DNA from: Branchiibius sp. NY16-3462-2
GTDB lineage: Bacteria > Actinomycetota > Actinomycetes > Actinomycetales > Dermatophilaceae
NCBI RefSeq assembly: GCF_001594145.1
Contig: NZ_LVCF01000020.1
Location: forward strand, 1-64,000
Direction of reading: 5' to 3'
Length of the DNA stretch: 64,000 nucleotides
Under the pieces are notes generated by a model. The model had not been told where the DNA came from. It saw only the letters and a list, made by a program, of their open reading frames with translations, and ran no database searches. The position numbers and the translations under genes are program-made. This document shows positions 17,232 to 25,676 of the stretch, piece by piece. Numbering within the stretch: position 1 is the stretch's first letter; every line of letters begins with the position of its first letter.

Positions 17232-18959
17232 ATGGAACGACTTCCCTTCGCCGATCCCGGCACTCCCGATCTGCGCGGCCCGTGGCGCTTCCTGGCCCGC
17301 ATCGGCCGGGGCCAGCTGCGCTCCCAGCTCCTCGGCGCCCTCATGGGCAGCATCTGGATGCTGTGTGCCGCGCTGACCCCAGCGGCTGTCGGGCGCGCCA
17401 TCGACCAGGGCATCGTCCCCCGCGACGGCGCGGCCCTCATGCGTTGGTCCGCAGTGGTTTTCGCGCTCGCAGTGATCTCCGCTGGGACGGGTGCGCTACG
17501 CCATCGGTACGCCGTGGAGAACTGGTTGCGGGCAAGTTTCCGCACCATGCAATGGCTGGGTCACCACGCCGCAGGCACCGGCGCCGCCCTCCCCCGGTCC
17601 ATGCCGACGGGCAAAGTGGTCGCAACGATCGCCTCCGACGCTCCCAACATCGGTGGGAGTTTCGACGTCGCCAACCGGTTCATCGGCGCGATCGTCTCCT
17701 ACCTGGTCGTTGCGGTGATCATGCTGATGACCTCCGTCCGGTTGGGCCTGCTGGTCCTGCTGGGCGTCCCCCTGCTGCTGGCCTCGCTGTCCCTGGTCAT
17801 GAAACCGCTGCAGCGCCGCCAGGCCCAGCAACGCGAGGCGTCCGGCAAGCTCGTCGAGCTCGGCGCCGACACTGTGGCCGGCCTTCGGGTGCTGCGCGGG
17901 ATCGGTGGCGAGGCCGCCTTCCTGAAGCGGTACCGCGACCAGTCCCAGCTCGTACGCCGCCGCGGCAACCAGGTGGCCGGGTTGCAGTCGACGCTCGACT
18001 CGGCCCAGATCCTGCTGCCGGGCCTGTTCACGCTGATCGTGACCTGGGTCGGCGCGCATTCGGTGCTGGACGGCGACCTGCAGGTGGGTCAGCTCGTGGC
18101 GTTCTACGGGTACGCCGCGTTCCTGGTCCTGCCCCTGCAGACCGCGACCGAGTTCGCCGGCAAGCTGACCCGGGCGCACGTCGCGGCCGGCAAGGTCATC
18201 GCGGTCCTGCAGGTGCCCAGCGACTCGGCCGACCATGTCGCCACCAGTGCGCTCGCGCCCGGCCCCGGCGAAGTCCGTGATCCCACGTCCGGATTCACCG
18301 CTGCCGCAGGGCAATTCGTGGCCGTGGTGTCTGCGCGGCCCGAGGAGTCGGCAGCGCTGGCCGACCGGTTGGGCCGGTTCGGAGCCCAGCGCACCGACGT
18401 GACCATTTCCGGTACGCCGATCGCGGACGTCCCCATCGAATCCGTGCGTGACCGTGTGGTCGTCTCCCAGGTCGATCCCGCACTCTTCACCGGGCGACTT
18501 CGCGACGAACTCGATCCGTGGGACCGGGCCAGCGACGCACGCGTCCACGAAGCGCTGCAGGTCGCGAGCGCGCAGGACATCCTGGACGCGCTCGACGACG
18601 GCCTGGACACACCGGTCGAGGAACGTGGTCGTACCTTCTCCGGCGGCCAACGGCAACGCCTCACACTGACCCGGGCCTTACTGTCCGAGGCGGAGATCCT
18701 GGTGCTGGTCGAACCGACGAGCGCCGTCGACGCGCACACCGAGGCACGGATCGCCGGTCGGCTGGTCGCCGAACGCGCCGGTCGCACCACCATCGTCATG
18801 ACGGCCAGTCCGTTGTTGTTGGACCGTGCCGACGAGGTCGTGTTGTTGCAGGACGGTCAGGTGACCACCCGCGGACGGCACGCCGACCTGCTGCGTCTGG
18901 ACCCGGCGTACCGCCGGGTGGTCGTGCGCGGGGACGACGACGCGGTGGTGGCCTCGTGA
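17232..18959 (+). CDS. ABC exporter half-transporter with degenerate ATPase
   Basis: A 575-residue type IV ABC exporter subunit: transmembrane domain about 20-325, nucleotide-binding domain about 345-575. The ATPase part has lost its key residues. Where a Walker A should be there is VVSARPEESAALADRL with no Gly-Lys-Ser/Thr; Walker B reads EILVLVEPTSAVD with Val replacing the Asp; and the H-loop reads VMTASPLLL with no His. The signature motif FSGGQRQRL is intact. It is translationally coupled to the next gene (TGATG overlap), whose defects are complementary, so the two form a heterodimer with one active ATP site. Substrate unknown; family members export drugs, peptides or lipids. Confidence 0.93.
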   Translation: MERLPFADPGTPDLRGPWRFLARIGRGQLRSQLLGALMGSIWMLCAALTPAAVGRAIDQGIVPRDGAALMRWSAVVFALAVISAGTGALRHRYAVENWLRASFRTMQWLGHHAAGTGAALPRSMPTGKVVATIASDAPNIGGSFDVANRFIGAIVSYLVVAVIMLMTSVRLGLLVLLGVPLLLASLSLVMKPLQRRQAQQREASGKLVELGADTVAGLRVLRGIGGEAAFLKRYRDQSQLVRRRGNQVAGLQSTLDSAQILLPGLFTLIVTWVGAHSVLDGDLQVGQLVAFYGYAAFLVLPLQTATEFAGKLTRAHVAAGKVIAVLQVPSDSADHVATSALAPGPGEVRDPTSGFTAAAGQFVAVVSARPEESAALADRLGRFGAQRTDVTISGTPIADVPIESVRDRVVVSQVDPALFTGRLRDELDPWDRASDARVHEALQVASAQDILDALDDGLDTPVEERGRTFSGGQRQRLTLTRALLSEAEILVLVEPTSAVDAHTEARIAGRLVAERAGRTTIVMTASPLLLDRADEVVLLQDGQVTTRGRHADLLRLDPAYRRVVVRGDDDAVVAS

Positions 18960-20710
18960 TGGACACCACGCGCCGTACGTTGCCGATCGCCACCCCGCGC
19001 CAGGTGCGCGACCACACGCTGACCCTCATCCGTCAGCACCGCGGCTTCCTGGTCCTGGTCGTCGGACTGCAGGGCCTGGCCGCGCTGGCGGCCCTGGTCA
19101 CGCCGTGGCTGATGGGTAGGTTGCTCGATGACCTCACCCGCGGCACGACGTACACCACCGTCAACCGGATCGCCCTGGCGTTCCTCGCCGCGGTCCTGGT
19201 GCAGACCGTCCTGGTGTGGTTCGCCCGCCGGGCCGCGTTCGTGATGGGCGAGGACGTCTTCGCGGGGCTGCGGGAGCGCTACATCGCGCGCGTCGTCGAG
19301 TTGCCGCTGTCGACCGTGGAGCGCGCTGGCACAGGTGATCTCGTCGCGCGCACGACCAATGACGTGGAGGCCCTGGCGTACGTCGTGCGGTACGGCATCC
19401 CGTCATTGTTCGTCGGTGCCGTGACGCTGACGTTGACCTTGATCGTCGGCTTCGTGGTGAACCCACTGGTCGCGCTCGCGCTCCTGGTCGGGGTCCCGAT
19501 GATGGTGCTGACGACGCGCCGCTACCTCCGGCTGGCTCGCGATCGGTATCTGCGGGAACGCGCCAGCTACGCTGTCGGCAACGCCGTTGTCACCGAAACC
19601 GTCGAAGGCGCAAGGACATTGGACGCGCTGCGGCTGCAAGAACGCGCCCGCAAACGAATCGACGCAAGCATCGCGGAGATGTTCGACGCGGAGATGGGGA
19701 CGCTGTCGCTGCGGCTGCGCTGGTTCCCCTCCATCGACCTCGGGGTCCTGGGTCCGGTCGCCGTGGTGCTGCTGTGGGGCGGGTGGCTGGTGTTCCAAGG
19801 GCACGCGACCATCGGGCAGGTCACCACGATCGTGCTCTACGCGCAGGCGCTGGCCGGTCCGGTCGATGAGTTGCTGGGCTGGCTGGACGAGATCCAGGTC
19901 GGTGCGACCGCACTGTCGCGGGTGATCGGAGTCGAGGAGGTTCCGGCCGACCGGACCGCCTCGGGTGCGGTGCCGACGTCCTCCCGCATGGCCGCGACCG
20001 ACGTGCGCTATGCCTACCGGACGGGTCGCGATGTGCTGCACGGGGTTTCGCTTGACCTTGTCCCCGGTGAGCGCTTGGCGATGGTCGGTCCCTCCGGTGC
20101 TGGCAAGTCGACGTTGGGCCGGTTGCTGGCCGGCATCGACGGACCGCGATCAGGCGCGGTCACGGTCGGCGACGTGCCGCTGGTGGACCTGACGCTGCCC
20201 GTCCTGCGTGGTGAGGTCGCGTTGGTGACCCAGGAGCATCACGTGTTCGTGGGCACCCTGCGGGACAACCTGCTGTTGGCGGCGCCCGAAGCAGCCGACG
20301 GTCGCCTCTGGTCGGCACTGGATTCGGTGGATGCCTCGGATTGGGCGGGAGCCTTGCCGGACGGTCTCGACACCGTCGTCGGCGCCGGAGGCTACGGGTT
20401 GACCGACGCGCAATCACAACAGTTGGCGTTGGCCCGTCTGGTACTGGCCGACCCGCACACCTTGGTGCTGGATGAGGCGACCTCGCTGCTGGACCCCCGG
20501 GCCGCGCGCCACCTGGAGCGGTCACTCAACGCGGTGGTCACGGGGCGCACCGTCGTCGCGATCGCGCACCGCTTGCACACGGCCCACGATGCCGACCGGG
20601 TGGCCGTCGTCGAGGACGGTCAGATCAGCGAACTCGGTTCGCACGACGAGCTATTGGCGATGGACGGCTCCTACGCCGCGCTCTGGAAAGCCTGGCGCTC
20701 GGAGGAGTAG
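18959..20710 (+). CDS. ABC exporter half-transporter, catalytic partner
   Basis: A 583-residue ABC exporter subunit. The transmembrane domain covers about 20-310. The nucleotide-binding domain has a normal Walker A (GPSGAGKST), Q-loop (VTQEHHVF), Walker B (HTLVLDEATSLLD) and H-loop (AIAHRL), but the signature is LTDAQ in place of LSGGQ. It thus supplies the ATP-binding face while the partner supplies the signature. The ATG at 18959 overlaps the upstream TGA; a GTG three bases earlier is also in frame. No accessory regulator lies next to it. Confidence 0.94.
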   Translation: MDTTRRTLPIATPRQVRDHTLTLIRQHRGFLVLVVGLQGLAALAALVTPWLMGRLLDDLTRGTTYTTVNRIALAFLAAVLVQTVLVWFARRAAFVMGEDVFAGLRERYIARVVELPLSTVERAGTGDLVARTTNDVEALAYVVRYGIPSLFVGAVTLTLTLIVGFVVNPLVALALLVGVPMMVLTTRRYLRLARDRYLRERASYAVGNAVVTETVEGARTLDALRLQERARKRIDASIAEMFDAEMGTLSLRLRWFPSIDLGVLGPVAVVLLWGGWLVFQGHATIGQVTTIVLYAQALAGPVDELLGWLDEIQVGATALSRVIGVEEVPADRTASGAVPTSSRMAATDVRYAYRTGRDVLHGVSLDLVPGERLAMVGPSGAGKSTLGRLLAGIDGPRSGAVTVGDVPLVDLTLPVLRGEVALVTQEHHVFVGTLRDNLLLAAPEAADGRLWSALDSVDASDWAGALPDGLDTVVGAGGYGLTDAQSQQLALARLVLADPHTLVLDEATSLLDPRAARHLERSLNAVVTGRTVVAIAHRLHTAHDADRVAVVEDGQISELGSHDELLAMDGSYAALWKAWRSEE

Positions 20711-20722
20711 GCCGCTTCCAGC

Positions 20723-21076
20723 TCAGTGCGCTTGGGCGATGTTGAAGACGTTGCCGTCGGGCGCCCGGACGAAGAACCGCCGCACGCCCCATTCCTCGGT
20801 GCCCAGCGGGTGCACGATCTCGACACCGGCGGCGCGGGCCTCGGCGTACGCTGCATCGACGTCGTCGACCTTGAGGGTCGCCACCGAATCAACCGGGGCC
20901 GTCTTGTCCTGGGTGACCAGTTGGACATAGACGTCGGAGTCGTCGGGTTGGCTGAACCGGGCCACCCAACCCAGGTTCATTTCCTCGGTGCTCAACCCGA
21001 GAAAGCCTGAGTAGAACGCCCTGGCCTGGTCGATGTCAGGAACGTTCAGGTTCGTGATCACTTCGACGACCCGCAT
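20723..21076 (-). CDS. VOC (glyoxalase/bleomycin-resistance) family protein
   Basis: A 117-residue protein with two beta-alpha-beta-beta-beta modules: NLNVPDIDQARAFYSGFLGL at the N-terminus and KVDDVDAAYAEARAAGVEIV with RRFFVRAPDGNVFNIAQ at the C-terminus. The C-terminal end is the family signature (P-D/G-G/N-x-x-x-x-I). VOC proteins bind metals or sequester ligands; the specific activity is unknown. It is convergent with the ABC operon, 12 bp apart, and single-copy. Confidence 0.88.
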   Translation of the reverse strand: MRVVEVITNLNVPDIDQARAFYSGFLGLSTEEMNLGWVARFSQPDDSDVYVQLVTQDKTAPVDSVATLKVDDVDAAYAEARAAGVEIVHPLGTEEWGVRRFFVRAPDGNVFNIAQAH

Positions 21077-21124
21077 GGTTCGATGCTGCCACGTGCACGT
21101 GCCCCCTGACGTTTTCGACGCCGC

Positions 21125-22855
21125 TCAGGCGACTGGCTGCAACGGCCGGATCTTCGGCATCCCCAGATCCGTGCCCGGCACCCGGTTGGGTTTGACGTCC
21201 AGCCGCACGTACGCCGATCCCTGGCTCGGGCGCTGATCCTCCTCACCCTTGGCCGGCCACATCGCGGCTGCCCGCTCGGCCTGCGCGGTAATGGTCAGCG
21301 ACGGGTTCACACCCAGGTTGGCCGAGACAGCCGATCCGTCCGTGACGAACAGTCCCGGATAGCCCCAGACACGGTGGTAGGGGTCGATGACACCCTTCTC
21401 CGGGGAGTCCGCGATCACCACACCGCCGAGGAAGTGCGCAGTCAACGGCTTGTTCGCCAGTTCGGCCCAGTTGGTGCCGGCGATCGTCTTCTTGCCCGTC
21501 AGCTTCGCCAGCTTGTCGGCCATGACGCGAGCAGTGGCATGGCCCTGCGGCAACCAGGTCGGGTTCGGCGCACCGTGACCCTGCTTGCTGGTCAGCTTGA
21601 ACCCACCGGTCAGCTTCTTCTTCGCCGACACGGTGATCGAGTTGTCCGACACCTGCATCACCAGGGCGATGATCGTGCGCTCACTCCAGCCCGAGCCGAG
21701 CGGTCCGGCCATCAACAGCTGGACAGGGGTCTTCGCCAGTTCGGCACCGAACGCCGCGAAGCGAGCCAATGCGCCACGACCCTCACCATCGACCATGCCC
21801 GCGACCAGCAGCTTCATCACATTCGAGCCCTTGCCGTAGCGGCAGTTCTCCACGTGCGTGGTCTCATCGACGTGGAACGAGGTCGTGATCGCGACACCGG
21901 TCGTCAGGTCGACATCCTTGGGCACGGTCATCGTCGCAGCACCAGCCAACTCCTCGGAGTTGGTCCGTGTCAGCACCCCCAACGAGGAAGACAGCTTCGG
22001 CAACGTGCCGGAGGCCTTCATCTTGTGCAGCAGTTGTTGGGTGCCCCAGGTGCCGGCGGCCAGCACGACGTGCCGTGCCGTGACCGACTTCTCCTGCTTC
22101 TGGACCCAGGCACCGGTGCGTTCCGTCGTGATCCGGAATCCCTCTGTCTCACCGAGCGATTCGAGCGAAGTGACGGTGCGCATCGGCTCGATGCGAGCAC
22201 CGGCCTTCTCCGCGAACGCCAGGTAGTTCTTCATCAGCGTGTTCTTGGCACCGACGCGGCAGCCGACCATGCAGTTACCGCACTCGGTGCAACCGGTGCG
22301 CGCCGGACCCTCTCCACCGAAGAACGGGTCCTCGACCGTCTTGTCCGGCTCACCGAAGAACACACCGACCGGCGTCTTGCGGAAGGTGTGCCCGACACCC
22401 ATCTCCTCAGCAGTGTCCTTCATCAACTGCTCCACCGGACCCCAGCACGGGTTCTCCTCCACGACCCCCAGCATCTTCTTGCCCGTCTCGTAGTGCGGGG
22501 AGAGCTCCTCCTCCCAGTCGGTGATGTGCCCCCACTGCTGGTCCTGGAAGAACTCCGACGGCGGCTTGTAGAGCGTGTTGGCGTAGTTCAACGAACCACC
22601 GCCCACCCCGGCGCCCGCCAGGATCATCACGTTCGGCAACACGTGATAGCGCTGCACGCCGTACAACTTGAGTCCGGGCGCCCAGAGGTACTTGTTCAGC
22701 CGCCAGGACGTCTTGGCGAAGTCCTTATCCTCGAACCGGCGCCCGGCCTCGTAGATCAGGACCGAGTAACCCTTCTCCGCCAGCCGCATCGCGGAGACCG
22801 CCCCACCGAAACCCGACCCGATGACGACGACGTCGTAGTCGTAATCCGTTGTCAC
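21125..22855 (-). CDS. GMC oxidoreductase, ChoD/cholesterol oxidase-like
   Basis: A 577-residue FAD enzyme. The N-terminal nucleotide-binding motif is VVIGSGFGGAVSAMRLAEKG (about 9-28), and the family pattern GGGSLNYANTLYKPP is near 95. A cluster TGCTECGNCMVGCR (about 185) resembles the cysteine-rich segment found in this branch. The C-terminal part contains GVIDPYHRVWGYPGLFVTDGSAV, the usual FAD-binding end of GMC proteins. By gene order it matches M. tuberculosis ChoD (Rv3409c), which is not a proven cholesterol oxidase. The GTG at 22855 has GGGGAGG upstream and overlaps the stop of the aldehyde dehydrogenase. Substrate probably a steroid or other alcohol. Confidence 0.9.
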   Translation of the reverse strand: MTTDYDYDVVVIGSGFGGAVSAMRLAEKGYSVLIYEAGRRFEDKDFAKTSWRLNKYLWAPGLKLYGVQRYHVLPNVMILAGAGVGGGSLNYANTLYKPPSEFFQDQQWGHITDWEEELSPHYETGKKMLGVVEENPCWGPVEQLMKDTAEEMGVGHTFRKTPVGVFFGEPDKTVEDPFFGGEGPARTGCTECGNCMVGCRVGAKNTLMKNYLAFAEKAGARIEPMRTVTSLESLGETEGFRITTERTGAWVQKQEKSVTARHVVLAAGTWGTQQLLHKMKASGTLPKLSSSLGVLTRTNSEELAGAATMTVPKDVDLTTGVAITTSFHVDETTHVENCRYGKGSNVMKLLVAGMVDGEGRGALARFAAFGAELAKTPVQLLMAGPLGSGWSERTIIALVMQVSDNSITVSAKKKLTGGFKLTSKQGHGAPNPTWLPQGHATARVMADKLAKLTGKKTIAGTNWAELANKPLTAHFLGGVVIADSPEKGVIDPYHRVWGYPGLFVTDGSAVSANLGVNPSLTITAQAERAAAMWPAKGEEDQRPSQGSAYVRLDVKPNRVPGTDLGMPKIRPLQPVA

Positions 22856-24468
22856 GAAAGCCTCCCCAGCTTCATCGCGCGCAGACCGACCGACATCGTC
22901 TTGGCCCACACCTTTTCCGGCACACCGAAGGACGGCGCGATCGGCATGACGTGCTGCGCAGCGACGGTCTGCGATTCGGTGTACTTCAAGATGCCCTCAG
23001 CGCCATGTCGTCGACCGAGACCGGACTGGCCCATGCCGCCCATCGGGGCACCGTTGCTCCCCCACGCAGCGACATAGCCCTCGTTGATGTTCACGGTGCC
23101 GGCTTTGATCTGTGCGGCGAGCTGTCGGCCGCGACGGATCTTCTTGGTCCAGACGGAGGCGTTCAGGCCGTACTCGGAGTCATTGGCGAAGGCGACCGCC
23201 TCCCGGTCCGAGGACACCCGGTAGATCGACACCAGCGGACCGAACGTCTCGCACCGCCGACAGGTCGCCGAGTCCGGCACATTGGCCAGCACGGTCGGCT
23301 CGTAGAAGTACGGGCCGAGGTCGGGCCGCGCCTTCCCGCCGGCGAGGACCACCGCGCCGGACGCCTTGGCGTTCTGGACGTGATCCACGACGGTCTTCAG
23401 TTGGTTCGCGGAGATCAGCGACCCCATGTCATTGCCCCAGGCCAGATCGGACCCCAGCTTCATCGCCTGCACCTTCTTGACGAACAGCTTGGTGAATTCG
23501 TCGGCCACGCTCTCGTGCACGACAAGCCGCTCGATCGAGATACACAGCTGCCCGGCGGAGGAGAAACACGCCCGCACCGCACCGTCCGCGGCCTTGTTCA
23601 GGTTGGCGTCCGCCGCGACGTACATCGCGTTCTTGCCGCCCAACTCCATCGACGCGCCGGTCAGTCGCGCAGCGGCCCGCTGCGCGACCCCGATCCCGGT
23701 CTTGGTCGACCCGGTGAACATCACGTAGTCGGCCTGGTCCAGCACTGCTTGCCCCACGGTCGCGCCCGACCCGAGGACCACCTGCAGCAACCCGGTCGGC
23801 AGACCCGCCTGGTCGATCAGCTCAACGGCTCGCAGCGCGGTCAGGGCCGACTGGGAGTCCGGCCGCAACACGACCGCGTTGCCCGCGACCAGGGCCGGCA
23901 GCGCGTCGGTGATCGACATCGACAGCGGGTAGTTCCACGGTGCGACAACGCCGACGACACCCTTGGGGTGGTGCAGCACGCGGGTCTGGGTCAGCACCGG
24001 CACCGCGCCCAGGGCCCGCCGCTGCTTGAGGTAGTGGTTGGCCCGACGCGCGTAGTGCCGGCTCACGCCCGCCACGTCCATGACTTCCTCGAACGCGTTG
24101 CGACGGGTCTTGCCCGACTCGAGCTGGATCAGATCCATCAGCTCGTCCTGGTTCTTCAGGACCAGGTCGTGCAGCTTGAGCAGGAATCTCGCCCGGTCGC
24201 GGGCCGGCGTGGCCGCCCACTTGCGCTGCGCCGTACGCGCCGTCTTATATGCCACCTCGACGTCCTCGACGGTGCTGCCGGGCAGGGTCGCGAGCAGTTC
24301 GCCGGTGAACGGCGTGACGCACTCGATGGAGTCAGCCCCCGGGGAGCTAAGGACGCGACGCGCCAACCGGGGCGCGAGGTGGGGGGCGATGGCGTACGGC
24401 GGCCGGGCGGTTTTGCGCGCCGCAACCGTGTCCGTGGGCGCAGCGGAGTCCTGCAGGGTGTCGGTCAT
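22852..24468 (-). CDS. Succinate-semialdehyde dehydrogenase (NADP+)-type aldehyde dehydrogenase
   Basis: A 538-residue aldehyde dehydrogenase. The NAD(P) motif VMFTGSTKTGIGVA, the catalytic Glu in MELGGKN and the catalytic Cys in SSAGQLCISIER are present. The sequence resembles the GabD2-like succinic semialdehyde dehydrogenases of actinobacteria. The ATG at 24468 is in the sequence MTDTLQDSA; the open frame continues to 24504, but a TACTAT -10 element lies 6 bases upstream of 24468, so transcription likely starts at the ATG. It is followed by the GMC oxidoreductase with a 4-bp overlap: the two form an operon in which an alcohol and then an aldehyde may be oxidised. This gene is not present between guaB3 and choD in mycobacteria as far as I recall. 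Confidence 0.88.
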   Translation of the reverse strand: MTDTLQDSAAPTDTVAARKTARPPYAIAPHLAPRLARRVLSSPGADSIECVTPFTGELLATLPGSTVEDVEVAYKTARTAQRKWAATPARDRARFLLKLHDLVLKNQDELMDLIQLESGKTRRNAFEEVMDVAGVSRHYARRANHYLKQRRALGAVPVLTQTRVLHHPKGVVGVVAPWNYPLSMSITDALPALVAGNAVVLRPDSQSALTALRAVELIDQAGLPTGLLQVVLGSGATVGQAVLDQADYVMFTGSTKTGIGVAQRAAARLTGASMELGGKNAMYVAADANLNKAADGAVRACFSSAGQLCISIERLVVHESVADEFTKLFVKKVQAMKLGSDLAWGNDMGSLISANQLKTVVDHVQNAKASGAVVLAGGKARPDLGPYFYEPTVLANVPDSATCRRCETFGPLVSIYRVSSDREAVAFANDSEYGLNASVWTKKIRRGRQLAAQIKAGTVNINEGYVAAWGSNGAPMGGMGQSGLGRRHGAEGILKYTESQTVAAQHVMPIAPSFGVPEKVWAKTMSVGLRAMKLGRLS

Positions 24469-24496
24469 TACCAAATAGTAGGTGACGTAGGTCACC
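24469..24496 (-). promoter_or_regulatory. Leaderless promoter with 6-4-6 operator palindrome
   Basis: Minus-strand TACTAT (24475-24480) lies 6 bases before the ATG. The perfect inverted repeat GGTGAC-N4-GTCACC (24481-24496) sits immediately upstream of the -10 in the spacer, where a bound repressor would block RNA polymerase. The regulator is not identified. Confidence 0.6.
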
Positions 24497-24545
24497 CATG
24501 GCACTACACCTGTGACATCAAATCCTCGACGTCTTTACGCAAGGC

Positions 24546-25667
24546 CTACGAGCGCTGGTAAGGCGCCACCACGACCTCGACCCGCTGGAACTCCTTGAGC
24601 TCGGTGTAACCGGTCGTCGCCATCGCACGCCGCAGCGCTCCGGTGATGTTGGTCGTCCCGTCGGCCGCCTGGCCCGGGCCGTTCAGGATCTGCTCCAAGG
24701 TGCCCACGGTCCCCACGTAGACCTTCTCGCCGCGAGGCAACTGCGCGTGGTGCGCCTCCGAACCCCAGTGGTAGCCCGCGCCCGGCGCCGAAGAGGACCG
24801 CGCCAGAGCAGCACCCAACATCACGGCATCCGCGCCACAAGCGATGGCCTTGACCACGTCACCGGACAGCCCCATCCCGCCGTCGGCGATCACGTGCACG
24901 TAGCGCCCGCCGGTCTCGTCCATGTAGTCCCGCCGCGCTCCGGCGACGTCGGCGATCGCCGAGGCCATCGGCGCGTGGATGCCCAGCGCCCGCCGCGTCG
25001 TGTGCGCCGCTCCCCCGCCGAACCCGACCAGCACACCGGCCGCGCCCGTGCGCATCAGGTGCAGCGCCGCGGTGTAGGTGGCCACCCCGCCGACGATGAC
25101 CGGCACGTCGAGTTCGTAGATGAATCGCTTGAGGTTCAGCGGCTCGGAGTTGCCGGACACGTGCTCGGCGCTGACCGTCGTACCGCGGATCACGAACAGA
25201 TCCACGCCCGCGTCAACCACGGTCTTCCAGTGCTCCTGGGTGCGCTGCGGCGACAGGGCACCGGCCACGGTGCACCCGGAATCGCGAATCTCTTTCAGCC
25301 GCAGGGCGATCAGGTCAGGACGGATCGGCTCGGAGTAGATCTCGCGCATCCGTGGCAACGCGTCGCCGGGCGCCAGCGCGGCGATCTCCTCCAGCAGCGG
25401 CTCCGGTTGCTCGTACCGGGTCCACAACCCTTCGAGGTCGAGCACCGGCAGACCACCCAGGCGACCGAACTCGATCGCGGACGCCGGCGACATGACCGAG
25501 TCCATCGGCGCCGCCATGATCGGCAGATCGAAGTGATAGGCGTCGATCTGCCAGCCCAGCGACACCTCCTCGGGGTCCCGGGTACGCCGCGAGGGCACCA
25601 CCGCGATGTCGTCGAAGGAAAAGGCGCGCCGCCCGCGCTTGCCGCGGCCGATCTCGATCTCAGTCAC
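24546..25667 (-). CDS. GuaB3 family IMP dehydrogenase-related protein
   Basis: A 373-residue IMP dehydrogenase/GMP reductase homologue of the GuaB3 family, restricted largely to actinobacteria and some cyanobacteria. It has the barrel start FSFDDIAVVPSRRTRDPEEV, PIMAAPMDSVM, VIADGGMGLSGDVVKAIACGADAVMLG and the C-terminal TNITGALRRAMATTGY. The CBS pair of GuaB is absent. Recent work describes GuaB3 as a GMP reductase in some bacteria, but function here is unproven. It follows guaB after 9 bp, as in M. tuberculosis (Rv3410c-Rv3411c). Confidence 0.93.
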   Translation of the reverse strand: MTEIEIGRGKRGRRAFSFDDIAVVPSRRTRDPEEVSLGWQIDAYHFDLPIMAAPMDSVMSPASAIEFGRLGGLPVLDLEGLWTRYEQPEPLLEEIAALAPGDALPRMREIYSEPIRPDLIALRLKEIRDSGCTVAGALSPQRTQEHWKTVVDAGVDLFVIRGTTVSAEHVSGNSEPLNLKRFIYELDVPVIVGGVATYTAALHLMRTGAAGVLVGFGGGAAHTTRRALGIHAPMASAIADVAGARRDYMDETGGRYVHVIADGGMGLSGDVVKAIACGADAVMLGAALARSSSAPGAGYHWGSEAHHAQLPRGEKVYVGTVGTLEQILNGPGQAADGTTNITGALRRAMATTGYTELKEFQRVEVVVAPYQRS

Positions 25668-25676
25668 AGGATGAGG

